In this document: piece after piece, positions 1-12,284 of the stretch | How the letters are laid out: every line of letters begins with the position of its first letter | Numbering within the stretch: position 1 is the stretch's first letter | DNA from: Citrus sinensis | Lineage: Eukaryota; Streptophyta; Magnoliopsida; Sapindales; Rutaceae | DNA: 64,000 nt | Direction: 5' to 3' | Assembly (NCBI RefSeq): GCF_022201045.2 | Contig: NC_068558.1 | Location: 49,331,501 to 49,395,500, forward strand | Position numbers and translations under genes: made by a program | The notes under the pieces: generated by a model | What the model was told of the DNA's origin: nothing | Database searches by the model: none | The model's input: the letters and a program-made list of their open reading frames with translations, nothing else

Positions 1-2531
1 AGAGCTGTATCTAGCCCGATTCCTTGTACCCCATTTAAATCATGGTCATTTCCTATCAGAAGAGACATGGCTATCAAGTGCTTCCTCTTCAGCCCAAGAC
101 CAGCTTCAATATCTGATATACAGTAGCATTCAAATGGTTCCTGCTTACAACAAGATTCTCAGAATTACCAACTGAAACATAAGTGTCCATAATATTGAGA
201 TTCTCGCACTGGCTACACACAACTATTCCAAAATTCATTATACGAGGTATTGCTGAATGCTATACACATCTTTTATTTTCTTGCTAATAGGAAATCTCAG
301 CCGGAACTTTGTATTGACAATTTCTACTGCAGACAGCTAATTATTAACTTCAGCCAAGCAAACATGAATATAATAAGAATGTTGAAAAATATATAAGCTC
401 AATAACAACTCTCTCAATATGGTGCATGTGTTGGTATGGCAAGAAGAATAAATCAAAATGAACACAACATCATTCTTACGCATCCAACAAAAAGCCTAAG
501 AGAGTGTTCTAATCTCTTATTTGGATATGCAACCTGAAACACTGTAAGGACATTGGAGCTACTAATAAGAATAAATAATTAGAGAGATCTCACAGTAAAA
601 ATGACAACTTTAAGCAAGTTTAGAACAAAACATGATGAAAGTTTTTTTTTTTTTTTTTCAATTTACTTTTAAGAGAAAATTTGAAAGTAAGAATTTGATT
701 GTAGCAATAACTTCAAACTGCTGCTATAAATGATATTGAAAATTACAGAGAGATTATAAAAATTTGAGATTACCAATGTGAACAGCTAGATTGCTGCATA
801 ATCAAGTTCATAAATCTAATGAGCACTTCAGGAAAGGGGGAAAAAAATAGTCATATTAGTTAAACCTACTAGGGCTTACCTTTGTATTGGGCCTGATGCA
901 TTTTACTACGCATTTAGCTCCAAAAAGGAATGCATCACTATCAGCTGTAATGCACGCATCTACATAACCTTCACTATTTAATTGTGCACACAGTGCTTCA
1001 GCCTCTCCTTTTGCTTTTAGAACAGGCATCCCAAATAGTTCAAGCAGTTCCTACAAAGCACAGTTATTTGTGCAAACAAAATAACACCAATCTGTCAGAT
1101 AAGGTATCCAAAGAAGCAATTAAATCACAATAGTTTCTCCAATGTAAGAACCACGGAGTATTAATAATTTATCAAGAACTAAGATGGAATTATTATTGCT
1201 TATACAATCTACAACTTATTCATCAAATGTTAAGTCTCAGTTAGAATGCAAGTTTAGCAAAAAGCTGAACCAATGACACAATACTTTGTCTTTCATGCTT
1301 CTTTATCTTTCCTTCATTGCAAGTATTCTGATCTCACTCTGATGGCAAAGCATATGTATTGTGATACCCTATTCCTATTTTCATGGCATAATATTGGTCT
1401 TATTTGATATGACAAGCAGACACTGTAAAAGAAAAATTAAACAAGCAATTCATGCTCCATTTACATACCTAAAACATGTAGGAGAAGCAAAGAAATTGAA
1501 TCTTCAATTGCATAACTTCTGGGACTCATATGAAAAAGAAAACATGTCCAATATCTATTTGGAGAAAATGTGTAGAGTTTCTTTTCAACATTGTCAAATA
1601 TAACACAATTGATTATACACACAAGTGATTTTTATCTTGTACAAAACAATTCAGGCACATACTAACTTCAGATTTCTCAGCAGCCACAAGGGGATTCAAT
1701 ACAAAAATGCACAGACAACCATAACACATTGATAAGAACGATCATGATAGAAGAATCAATTAACCAACCACACATTCTTGAACACATTTTAAAAATGTCT
1801 GGTTCCTCTCCACAAGGATGCCTTCTTCAGCTACAGGCAAAGTTGAAGAATCAATGGTAAAACGGTAAAACCGTGCCAACCTTGCCTGAGATTTCAATGG
1901 CGAAGGAGTCCCATCAACAACAAAGACTGGAAACGCACCAAACTGCAAAATTACAGACAGTGTTTCACTTTCATACCAAAAAATCCAATTATTGGCCTAA
2001 ATACTAGTAGAGTTACATGCAAAAAAATCGCAGGACACTTTTATTCAGAAAGAAAGAATGGGCGGAAATGATCTCCAAGAAATCTTCATATGAACCCAAA
2101 CGATCAACATAATCAATCTTTCCTTTCACTTCTCTTAAACCCTAATACCACCAAAAACCTCAAATTCAAATTCAAAGCGACTCATTTTCCTTTTTTTGTT
2201 TTTGTTGGTCAACCAAAATTAGAGACAAACAATAAAACCCTAATTGAGTTTTACTTAAAGTTAAAAAAAAAAAAGGTTTCATTTCTTCTTAGCAAATGAA
2301 AAGAAGGAAATGAAGAAAGGGTGAAAACAAAACCTTGGCGAATAGGTTAATGGTACGAAAGAATGTGAGCCTGAGATGGGGTTTAGGGACACTGTTCTTC
2401 TTGATTGCAGTCTCGTGTTGAACGATCCAGTACGAGAGATCCACTGCCACCCGTTTGTCTCTCAAGAAATCCAAACCTTCGAACCGGGCGTAGGGTTTTA
2501 ATAAATCCCAGAACTTGCCTCCAACACCCAT
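1..2531 (-). CDS. GEN1: GEN-like Holliday junction/flap endonuclease, 5' part
   Basis: This is a Rad2/XPG-family structure-specific nuclease that would cut Holliday junctions and 5' flaps in nuclear DNA repair. Four exons are visible: 2531-2334, 1942-1769, 1050-880 and 140-1, all joined in phase 0; the rest lies beyond the left edge. The product opens MGVGGKFWDLLKPYA, the plant GEN signature, so the second of two adjacent ATGs was chosen. Acidic metal ligands typical of the family can be seen: D31 (AVDLS), D76 (FVVDG), E140 and E142 (GEAEAL), D161 and D163 (TADSDAF) and D213 in the helix-two-turn-helix start (IGNDHDLNGVQGIG). The XPG-N and XPG-I regions therefore look intact. The chromodomain and C-terminal tail expected for GEN1 are not in view. 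It could be the SEND1/GEN2 paralogue instead of GEN1; the family call is firm, the paralogue less so. Confidence 0.9.
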
Positions 2532-2968
2532 CACATTGAATTTGATATTAGGCTTTGGATTTTGGTCACTGGAATTGTGGCCGTTGTTCGTTCTTGTATA
2601 AATTTTACGTTAGGGCAGATTGAATTTGGGCGGGTACTTTGATGTTGGGTCGTTTTATACTATAACTGTCTAACCATGTCAACCGACAAAAAAATTTAAA
2701 AATGAGTAATTCCTTTCTGGTCCCTGATTATAAAAGACGAAGGAATGAGAAATACATTTTTCTAAACTAAAAATAAAATAAAATAAAATACCATCTTTTC
2801 ACTTGCCTTACGTTCACAAATACATAGTAACTAATTAATTATATGTGTATAAAAAAATAGTATAAAAAATAATACATCATCATTGAAGATTAAAGAAAAA
2901 AAACTATAAGATAAAAACAAAAGTTCATTACAAGATAATTTTTTTAATTTTTTTGTGATTTTATAATC

Positions 2969-2999
2969 TCTCTCTCTCTCTCTATATATATATATAGAT

Positions 3000-3033
<34 letters not shown>
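2969..3033. repeat. (CT)n/(TA)n microsatellite
   Basis: A CT run passes directly into TA dinucleotides; a short interruption is followed by a second, longer TA run. It is likely to be length-polymorphic between alleles. Confidence 0.9.
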
Positions 3034-3035
<2 letters not shown>

Positions 3036-3269
3036 TTATTCTTGATTTAAAAAGTTGTGAGACAAACAAATGGTAACTGCGTTATGTAAGAAGATGGAAA
3101 AACTATTATGTTTGATTAAAAAAATAAAATATTTCTTGAAAATTAATATTATTTGTTGTGCATCCAAAAGAAATAAAAACACCAGCTTTTAAGAACTTGA
3201 AAAAAATTCACGCAACTATTGTTACTGGGAAAAAATCAAAATTCTAATTTACTTTGTTAGAGTGATAAT

Positions 3270-4136
3270 GTCACTAACATATAAAAAATATATATTTTTT
3301 CATAAGAAAATTTATTATTACACCACTTCTATTTTATCTTATGTTCATTCGACCACCATAAAATTCTAACATATTCTTTGCACCACATTTCTTTTTTAAT
3401 TTGTATCAACTAGCAATTTTTGAACTAACACCGTTAAATAATTTAAACGAAATAACAATTTTACCCCTAAATAAATTAAAAGACCATTTTACTTTATAAA
3501 AACTTTGAAAAATAAGAAAATTATAATTATAAAAATACTCCTAAATTTAATAAAAAATAAATTCCACATAGAGGTGCTCAACTGATTTTTATTAAATTTA
3601 GATTTTGTAAAATTTTAATAATTATTTCATCAAAATTTTATAATTTTGTAAAATTTTAGTGAAAGCAACTAAATTTATTTAATAAAAATAAATCCATTTT
3701 TTTTAATAATGTAGGTGATTTTTATTAAATCCCAAAATTTTACAATTATTTTTATAATTATAATTTTTATTTAGATTTTTATTAAAAATAAAAATTCTAA
3801 TTTTGGGATTTATTTTTATTAAACTTAGGGGTATTTTTATAATTATATTTTTTTATTTTTCAAAACTTTTATAAAATAAATTTATTTTTTAAATTTATTT
3901 AGGGGTAAAATTGTCACTTCGTTTAATTGTTTAATGATGTTAGTGAAAAGTAGCTGATCGATACAAATTTAAAAAGAAAGGTGGTGTAGAGAACATATTA
4001 GAATTTTATAGTGATTGAATGAAAATAAGGCAAAACAGAAGTGATGTAGTGATAATTTTCCTTTTAATAAATTAAAAATTGTGTTTATTTGTGTATTAAT
4101 AAATTGAAATATGTATTTTTTTTATATGTTAGTAAC
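3270..4136. mobile_element. Long-TIR foldback element (MITE-like)
   Basis: The two halves are reverse complements of each other over about 300 bases per arm. The outer ends match as GTCACTAACATATAAAA on the left and, read from the other strand, GTTACTAACATATAAAA on the right. Landmarks repeated in inverted order include CACCACTTCT, TTTGTATCAACTAGC against TTTGTATCGATCAGC, and ACAATTTTACCCCTAA. A second, smaller palindrome occupies the centre around 3717-3820. No coding capacity is visible, so this is a non-autonomous DNA element that would fold into one large hairpin. Arms differ by many substitutions, so it is not recent. No clear target-site duplication was found, and the superfamily is undecided. 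Confidence 0.75.
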
Positions 4137-4310
4137 ATCCTCATATTAACAAATTGAGAATGTTCTTGTTAGAAAATTTATATTTATATATATATATGTT
4201 CTCATTAGGAAATGATTACAATTATAATTGAACACTTAAAAAATGATTATATTGAGAATGCCCTCACGTAAACAAATTGAGAATGTCTTCATTAGAAAAT
4301 GATTTTTTAT
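4135..4310. repeat. Imperfect direct repeat
   Basis: Two copies of a block starting near CCTCA.ATTAACAAATTGAG (about 4141 and 4262) and continuing with a TTAGAAAAT motif lie about 120 bp apart. They abut the right end of the foldback element and may belong to the same repeat family or be a local duplication. Confidence 0.55.
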
Positions 4311-4582
4311 GTATAAGTAGTATTATTTCCACGCACTTGGCATTACATGCCCATGCATGCATCTAATGATATAATACAGTTGATGTGAAATTATTGGCTG
4401 TTAGAAAATTTGATATTAGAAAAACAATGAGATAAAATTTGTTAGATTATACATTAAATTTTCTCAAACAAGGAATCGAAGTTAAAAAAAAAGAAAAAAA
4501 AAAAAGAAAAGAGGGAGAGAGAGATTAATTGTGCATGCAATATTTTTTATTTGAAGGCAATTCCCTGCAGCAAGGACTAGAA

Positions 4583-4916
4583 CTACCGTTGAGCACCAGC
4601 CCTCATAGAAAAAATGCAGGAGCGCGGGGGAGGGAGGAGCCGACACGAGAACTCGTACAGCATCGGATCCATCGCAATGACTACTGGGGATCCACATATC
4701 GATGAGCTTAGATATCTGCCCGTGCAGTTGGCTAATACCATATGGCCATGTGTACACCTTCCTTGACCTGGCGCCGAACTAGTGGCCACAGCCACAAACC
4801 ACAATCGCGTATTAATAATATTACCTGTCGGCAAATCTTTATATTTTATTTGCCCGGCCTCCTGAAGAAGCCTTATCAGAAATAGCAACTCAGGGCATGC
4901 GTGCTTTGTGTCCTTG
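4583..4916 (-). other. Exon-like open fragment, unknown
   Basis: On the minus strand a frame runs from about 4916 to 4583. Its first part has exon-like borders: an acceptor-like GATGTAG just upstream and a donor-like GACAG|GTAATA near 4825. The enclosed peptide includes KHACPELLFLIRLLQEAG, which is more ordered than background translation, but I do not recognise the family. The remainder of the frame is low in recognisable structure. It could be the relic of a gene, an exon of an unannotated transcript antisense to the TRM-like gene, or chance. Confidence 0.25.
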
Positions 4917-5855
4917 CACGCCTACATCAACATCAGAACAAGAAGAATTAAAGATGAGAAAGAAAACGACACCGATCGAACATTCTCCGGTTAAAATCAT
5001 CGAATGTCGTCATAACATACAGGTAGTTAATTAATGAATGCTCAGAGCGCATAACCATAAAATTTTTGGCAACATTAAATTGAAACTTGAGTGGCATCTT
5101 CATTAGGATTAGGATTAGGATTCAAGTTCTTTACATTTACAATACTGTTTACTTCTATGAGCAAATTAAATAGATGAATGACGAGTGAGATATACAGATC
5201 ACGAGATCATTCCTTCTGGCATATATCTATGTGTACGCTCCAATATTGGCTCCATGGAACAAAACCCACGAGGCCAAATTAATACTCGTTAATTCACCAA
5301 CACCACTAGCTAGCACACACCGCTTGATTTGATTACATATGTAAGATTAACACCGAGTCAACCCACGTATACTAGTAGTCTACTGTCTGCTCTATCTCTT
5401 TCAAACAATATACTTTCAAGTCCAAAATACGCCACATAAATCATAATCAATACAAGATCACATATATTATATGTGCGTGTGTGTGTATGAGTGACTGATA
5501 TGTCTGCTTATTTGAAAATTCAAAAAATAGAAGCATCCCAGCTTCTACACTCGCTTTGTCATTTTATTTATTATTATTATTATTTTAAAGCTACAACCAA
5601 ATAGTTACAGATATTATTAATCCTTCACTAGCAGAAGCACAAGTTTCTTATATAGTTCTTACCTGGAGATCTCAACCTAGAACTGCCAGAAGCTACCTCT
5701 CTCTTTCTCATTGTCCTTCTTCAATTCTTCCTTTATATTCGAGATTTAACCACCCTCTCACTGCTTACTACTTCACTCTCTGAAGTCTTACACAAAATCC
5801 TTTTGCTTTTGCTTAATTAACCATCATCAGGTCATCTTCGAGAAAGCAATTTTCA

Positions 5856-7724
5856 ATGGAGCGTAGGCCCCGAATGCTTAAAGATTTTCTCATAGATAAT
5901 GATTCCATTAATTCATGTTCTTCAAGTGGGTTCGAATCATTTCCTAGGAGACGCAGCAGCATACGAAGCCTTATTCAAAACGATGTCAGCGATGTTGCAA
6001 GTAATAGCAGTAATAAGGCATCATTACTAAGAAGCCGATCAAGAGCAGCTGCCTCAACAACAATCTCAGCTTTCCTAGCCATTATCAGCACCATCAAGAC
6101 CATCCAACTCAACAATGTGGTTAAGGTTAAGCCCCCTTCAATTTTACCACGAATTAGCCTTTCACGCAAGCTTTCCTCAAAAAAGAAGAGCACTCCTACC
6201 AGAAAAGAAATAATTACTGATATCAAAATAACAGTCAGAGTCAAAGACATCATACGGTGGAAATCATTCCGCGACTTGGCAATGGACGATAAACCCCAGC
6301 CGCAGCCATCCGATCTTGCTTCCTCTCCTGATCATCAATGCACCACCACTACAACCACAATCGGATCCACCACCAATAGCACTCCGTCTCCATGCAGTAG
6401 TAACGGTTCCAGTTGGTGTGAAAGTGATTTTACCTCGGACTATTATTATTTACCGCCTTGGACCGGTAACTCTGCGGAAAACGACGCCCGCGGCCAAGTG
6501 GGTGAAAAATATTCACCGCGTGTCGGCAGCGATTGCGATTCGATGAAAGCGACAATTGAGTCAGCGGAGGGACCCGAGGTAAGCAATTATATAGTGTTTG
6601 CAAATCTAAAAAATATATCTTGTGTCTGCTGGTGAGGATCCTCGTGTGGGTTAGTTTATGTATATGATTTTGTCGGCTAGTCAGATTAACTTGGTTGACT
6701 TTGTCTGACTGTAAGGACTAAGGTAACGCGGTTAGCTCGTAAGATTAATTGCAGCTGCTTAATTTGTCTTATTAGAACTACTGCACATGCATGTATATAG
6801 TTAATTAATCACATGGGAAACAAAATTAAAGGGAAGGGAAGCTACTTGGAAACTAAAATCATTGATATTTTTATATGACGATTAAGTTAACACATGATAT
6901 TACCTTAATTTACTTTTTTAATTCAGAGATGTAGACGGTTGGCTTATTTTTAAATCAACTAACACTTGCATACATAGAAGGTTCTTTAGTAGCTCTAAAT
7001 TTTACACACGCTTGAGCTAGCTTGAGACTGTAATACAGTTAATTAGATGATATTGTCACAAGATATATATGATTAATTATGTGTCTTATTCAATAGGGTA
7101 TATGTTAATTGTTGTGATCAGTTTGACTGATGCATGTTATATTACATTAATTAACAGGAGTTGCATGGCGAGGAGAAAGAACAACTTAGTCCAGTTTCAG
7201 TGCTGGATTTCGAGCTCCAAGAAGATGATGAAGATCATTCAGTCTCGTCTTTCGATCAAAGTCTTGCAAACCTAGAAAAATGGATGTCAATGGAAGAGAA
7301 TGACGGAGATGATAGCTCTGCCGAGGAGGAGGAGGAAGAAGAAGAAGAAGAAATCAATATTGAAGTTGAAGAAAAGGCAAAGCTGCTGTTGAATAAAATA
7401 AAATCAACAATAAGTCCAACGTGGAATTGTGAAGACAGTAGAATTGTATCGGAACAACTATTGTTGGATTTCTTGGTAGAGGAATTGTCTGCAAAGAGAA
7501 ATAACCAAGGTAGAATTAATGAGATAGTAAGGCAAGCGGAGGCGTGGATTAAAGGGGAAGACAGTGCCACGACATTATTAATTGATGATGCTGGGGATTG
7601 TATTCGAGATATGGATAGGAAAGAGAGTTGGAACAAATTTGAGGGTGAGCAAGAAGAGGTATCAATGCAAATCGAGAACACTTTGTTGAATCTTTTGCTA
7701 GATGACCTACTGCTTGATCTCTAG
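5856..7724 (+). CDS. TRM-like protein (DUF4378-type), function unknown
   Basis: Two exons, 5856-6578 and 7158-7724, join in phase 0 to give about 429 residues. The start MERRPRMLKDFL followed by a Ser-rich SCSSSGFESFPRR stretch is typical of a plant family that includes the small TON1-recruiting-motif proteins (Arabidopsis TRM27/28 type), which act at cortical microtubule arrays. Other family marks are a basic Ser-rich middle (about 50-130), EIITDIKI then RWKSFRDL, a conserved KEQLSPVSVLDF block at about 248-259 just after the intron, a run of ten Glu (about 297-306), and a C-terminus ending in LLNLLLDDLLLDL that resembles TRM motif M2. The poly-Glu run comes from a GAG/GAA repeat and could vary in length. 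No signal peptide or membrane segment is visible. The family assignment is from recall; the molecular role in this species is inference. Confidence 0.75.
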
Positions 7725-7859
7725 ACTCTAATTCATGTCCTGAGGCACACAACTCGTGCCAAAGGTCAATTACCCTTAGAACATCGATGCTGCAGTTGTA
7801 GTTTTGTACAAGAACAAAATGAAACAACTATTCATTTATTATTTTTTTCGCTTGATATA

Positions 7860-8426
7860 TATTATTTCCTTTTAGAAAGAAAGAATTTTACAATAAGTAA
7901 TGCACCACATTCTGATCAAAGTTTGTGCCAACCTTGAGCATAACCAAAATCAATACCCAAAAAGGCTGTCATTAACTCTGTATAATAAGCCCAATCATGA
8001 CCCAAAGCCACGCCAAAACTCCCCCAAACTCTAGCACGACTATGAGTTACCTTTAGAAAGGCCATCTGGATTAAGCTTTGATCCAACTTTCAACGCCAGA
8101 ATAGAATCAAGCTCTTGGGGAATTTGCCAAGATCGAAAAGAATGCCCCAGCTTTATCATATGTCTCTGCGGAAGCCATAAGCAACAAAACCCAAACTCTC
8201 TTAGAAGCAAAGTGGCGCTCAAATGAAAGCAACAATCAACCTGGATTTTAGCAACCGAAGCCCGAAGGCCTTTCATCTTCAAACCGAATGGATTTCCACA
8301 CATCTCCAAAAATAATAAAATAATATTTGGGCCTGCCTCTTTTATTCTCGTGCCCCAACCCAATGTAAGTAAAGAAATATCCGGTCCATAGTTCCCGCTT
8401 AGTACAAGCTTCATTTTAATCTTCAA
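7860..8426 (-). pseudogene. Decayed RNase H-like domain (RVT_3 type), likely LINE relic
   Basis: Read on the minus strand, pieces in shifting frames recall the plant RNase H-like domain found at the end of some non-LTR retrotransposons and in host-domesticated copies. A KLNPDGLSKGN block (about 8075-8045) matches the usual KLNxDGASKGNP start. A following SFGVALG...YYTELMTAFLGIDFGYAQGWHK block matches the alpha-helical part that normally reads AEL.A.L.GL..A...G. Frames are interrupted, so it cannot make a working enzyme. The upstream reverse transcriptase is not evident, so it is a short 3' fragment. It may instead be a decayed host gene. Confidence 0.5.
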
Positions 8427-9724
8427 TTTTGTCCTGCCTTAAAACAAGAGCCGAGAACGGATACACTTGACATGAGACCCTCTTTTGGAGGCAAGTTATA
8501 CAAACAATTATGGTACTAAAGCATTCAAGATGGTCACCACCATATTAGACCCTTTTTTTTAAAAAAAAAAAAAATTAATTAATTAATCTTTTTGTTGGAA
8601 TTGGACACATGCTGGCTGGCATGCACGTCTTTAAATAGCAAATTGAATAAATAAGTGAAGTCAAATTTTGAGATTTAACGTGCGCAAATAACACAAAGAG
8701 TGTTCGGATGCCAACAACAATATTTCACCAACGTCTCATGCCCCACCGCGGCAGTCTCAAATTATCATTAAAAGCATCTGCATGACCAATTAACATATGA
8801 AATGCTTTAAGAAACAACTAAGTAGTCTTCTTTTCCATGTGGCATGATTGCAATTTTTTTTTTTTTTTTAAAAAAAAGATGGCATATAGTATTCGAAATG
8901 TTTAGGGCTCGATGGGCCCTCCAATCTGAATTTTAAACAGGCTTTTTGAATGACGTGATATTTTCCTTTCCTTCATTAGAATATTTCGATATCTACAACA
9001 CCACCAAGTTTCCCTTCCTACCTCAATGTTCATTTTTCAGTAACTACTGACTTTCAATGGGACCGGCCGGGACGGCTACCAGGCTGATCCAATGCCTTGC
9101 TGCCGCGCACATGGCAAAGAGGCGAGAGTTTTGAATTGCTGCCATTAAATGAACGAACTTATTCATCGGTGAACTTTATGAACGCTTCGGTGTGCTGCTC
9201 GGGCAATTGAGGTAATTTTGGCGCGGCCCCTTTCATCTCTGTTAATAATTCACGTCTTAATTTCTGAAGTTAATTAAATTCGATGTGCCATTTTTTTTTT
9301 ATTTCTTTTGAGAATTTTGTAAAGATATTCAAATTTGACCGGAGAGACTGAGATTTGAGAAACAATAATACTACACATTTTAAATTTTTTATTCTAAAAA
9401 ATTATTCCAAATGATTTGTTGTCATATGCATAAATGAAGATATTTTATAATATTGCCAATAGCTTTCAAAAACAAAAACAAAAAAACGCATTTATCAAAA
9501 CATAATAAATAAATAAATATATATATATATATCTCGACCACTAAAGTCCAGATCAGCTGCGGACAGCACTACGCATGAAACTAAATCAACCTTAGAGAAT
9601 TGTCATCAACTTCACTAACCAGTAACCACACAGCCACTAAATTCTTTGATTTGATTTTGATACAAGTACACAAAAAGAACCATGCACTCGACCTTCTCGT
9701 AAAAACAACCCACCCATAAAATAA

Positions 9725-9728
<4 letters not shown>

Positions 9729-9758
<30 letters not shown>
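9729..9758. repeat. (CT)n microsatellite
   Basis: About fourteen CT dinucleotides lie roughly 270 bp upstream of the UTR2-type start codon. CT runs are common in plant core promoters and 5' leaders, so it may sit in promoter DNA. Confidence 0.85.
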
Positions 9759-9763
<5 letters not shown>

Positions 9764-10025
9764 TCATTTTCCCGAAAATGAAAATTCCGAGAATATTTGC
9801 ATTCGCATAGAAAATCACCTCCTCTTAATTATATTTTCTCATTGTCCCTGTAAATTTGCCATGCACAAGCTTTTAGTTTTTTTTTTTTTTTTAAAGGAGT
9901 TGTTAACGTGACCAAACCGATAATCTAAGTTGCATATAATAGCAGTGTTGATCAAGCTCAAAGTTTCATTTTTTAAAGCTCATGTTCGGAAGAGTGAGTG
10001 GTCAGAATAAACAAGAAAGGTGAAA

Positions 10026-12048
10026 ATGAACAAGAATGAAGAGCAAACTCGGTCTCTGTTTGGGATTTCTCTCACAGATAGACCCAAATGGCAACAATTT
10101 CTCATTTGCTCTTCTGGGTTCTTCTTTGGTTATCTCGTCAATGGCGTCTGCGAGGTATAGACTATAGACTCTGTTTGGTTCCCAAGAAAGTTTGTTCCGT
10201 TGCCAAAAATTTATTTTCAACTGGAAACCTTGTTCGGCTGCGAAAAAAATTATTTTCAACTATAAAGTTTCAATTTTTTGCATCTCCGTGAAATGGTAAC
10301 TTCGTATTTTGCATTTGTGGCATTATATTTTAGTTGTTCTAGTTTCATTTTCTTCTGAGATATTTTCTACTTTTATTCAATTCATTAGCTTTGTAAATTA
10401 ACTATTACTCAATCTGCAGGAATATGTATACAATAGGCTGCAATTCAGGTATAAATAAATTCTAGTTTGGTACTTCTCTATTTTGGAAAAAAATTCAGTG
10501 AATTTCTTTTGAATTTTTTCCAATGATGATGATTGTCTCATGGCTTTGGATTTTTTTTTGAAATTTTTTTCCCAGCTATGGTTGGTATTTCACATTTATT
10601 CAAGGATTTGTGTATCTTGTCCTCATTTATCTTCAAGGCTTCACCACTAAGCAAATGATGAATCCATGGAAGACTTATGTGAAGCTCTCTGCAGTTCTAA
10701 TGGGTTCTCATGGACTCACAAAAGGCTCTTTGGCTTTTCTTAACTATCCTGCACAGCTTATGTTCAAATCCACCAAGGTACATACCAAATTCCATTCTCT
10801 AAAGCAGGTCACAACGAGTTTCCTACTCTTTTCTAGTAAATGAGATATGTTTTTTTTTCAAGAAAAAAAAAAACTTCATTACTCAATAATCAATTGCTTA
10901 CATCCATAATATGAATCAACTTTTAGGCAATCTTTGATGATTCTTTTTGTTTTAATGATTCTGGCATTTCAGGTTTTGCCTGTGATGGTCATGGGAGCCT
11001 TCATACCAGGCCTCAGGCGAAAATACCCAGCTCACGAATATGTATCTGCATTACTTTTAGTTGTGGGATTGATCCTTTTTACCTTAGCCGATGCACAAAC
11101 TTCCCCAAATTTCAGCATGATTGGCGTTATCATGATTTCTGGTGCTCTAATAATGGATTCTTTTCTTGGAAATTTGCAAGAAGCCATCTTTACCATGAAC
11201 CCTGAAACCACCCAGGTGACTTAGCATGTGCTATTCTTTTGTCTTGGTGCTTAATTGTGAAGTAAAGGTGTTCATGGCAAAATTGTGACTCCTCGTTTAA
11301 TTTAATATTTAATGTTGTCTCTATATGCAGATGGAGATGCTGTTTTGCTCGACCGTGGTCGGTTTGCCAATGTTGATTCCTCCAATGCTTTTGACAGGGG
11401 AGTTATTTAAAGCATGGAATTCTTGCTCTCAGGTAGCATTTTTGAAATAAATTCATTATATTTCCTGTTCACATGATCCATCCATTTTTGTTTAAAAAAG
11501 AATAATAATAAAAAAAAAAATCTTGTTCTGTTGTTAATCCAGCATCTATACGTTTACGGTGTGCTGGTCTTTGAAGCCATGGCCACCTTTATCGGCCAAG
11601 TTTCAGTCCTTTCCCTCATTGCCCTGTTTGGTGCTGCTACAACAGCTATGGTGAATCCCTCACACAAGCTTGAAGCTTTTCCCCAGTTCCATAACGTTAA
11701 TATACTAACATGTGAATATGCTTGTCTAGTGAATACTCATTAATGAATATACTACAGCACATTTTGAATTTTCATTTGATCCTATCTTTGCAATGAATCT
11801 GATCACAGGTGACAACGGCAAGAAAGGCAGTAACATTACTATTGTCATACTTGATATTCACAAAGCCATTAACTGAACAGCATGGGACTGGACTTCTGCT
11901 AATAGCAATGGGCATCACATTGAAACTCTTGCCTGCAGATGACAAACCCATCAAGAGAACTGCAACATCATCTTTCAAAGTCAACATTCGGAAACTATCT
12001 TTTAGTGAACGTGAAGAAGCAGATGAAGAAAAAAGAGCACCGGTCTAA
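10026..12048 (+). CDS. UTR2: UDP-galactose/UDP-glucose transporter, UTR2 type
   Basis: This is a drug/metabolite-superfamily nucleotide-sugar antiporter that would exchange UDP-sugars across Golgi or ER membranes. Seven exons (10026-10154, 10420-10448, 10576-10777, 10973-11215, 11331-11432, 11543-11650, 11809-12048) keep frame and give about 350 residues, the usual size. Family marks: [19 protein letters not shown] near the start, a [19 protein letters not shown] helix, [13 protein letters not shown] (the Lys-Ser-Thr-Lys hallmark), FLGNLQEA, and [20 protein letters not shown] in the last exon. About ten hydrophobic segments are spread through the protein. The C-terminal tail is polar (DDKPIKRT...REEADEEK) and cytosolic by analogy. 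The tiny 29-nt second exon is confirmed by phase on both sides. Naming it UTR2 instead of the close UTR4 is from recall. Confidence 0.88.
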
Positions 12049-12257
12049 ATTTTAAGAAATTTTTCTAATGAACAATGTATTTCTTTGTTTCTTGTTTCAC
12101 CAGCAAACAGAAGAAATAATTACTAGTAACTTGTGTTCCTAACAACACTGATGGCCCAGGACGCACTGTTTTATGCTTTTAATTTTCCGGGGGGTGGACC
12201 ATTAAAAGTTTGATAGGCATCGTTTCGTTTGGTCCAAGGGTAATGCTATTCCCAACC

Positions 12258-12284
12258 CTTTTTTTTTTTTTTTTTTTTTTTTTT
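12258..12284. repeat. Poly-T tract
   Basis: An uninterrupted run of more than 20 T precedes GAAAGGCATCGTTT. A similar GATAGGCATCGTTTCG occurs about 80 bp earlier, so the tract is flanked by a short direct repeat, as expected at the edges of a small poly-A-tailed insertion. Confidence 0.6.

Larger units (their letters stand above)
2532..5855. other. AT-rich intergenic region with repeats
   Basis: This 3.3-kb gap separates the GEN1 start from the TRM-like gene. It holds a CT/TA microsatellite, a long foldback element, an imperfect direct repeat and one exon-like fragment on the minus strand, each listed separately. The last few hundred bases (about 5400-5855) carry pyrimidine-rich leader sequence and are probably promoter and 5' UTR of the downstream gene. 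I recognise no complete protein gene here. Confidence 0.6.
7725..10025. other. Intergenic region
   Basis: This gap runs between the TRM-like gene and the UTR2-type transporter. It carries a decayed RNase H-like domain near its left end and a CT microsatellite at its right part, listed separately, plus two poly-T/poly-A foldbacks near 8551 and 8855. The final few hundred bases probably include the promoter and 5' UTR of the transporter gene. I see no other gene. Confidence 0.55.

Noticed and set aside
5975-6253. A hydrophobic 92-codon frame antisense to the TRM-like gene
   Set aside because: Hydrophobicity is the mirror of the Ser/Lys-rich coding strand; no independent signal.
7256-7681. A Ser-rich 141-codon minus-strand frame
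   Set aside because: It is the complement of the acidic poly-Glu exon.
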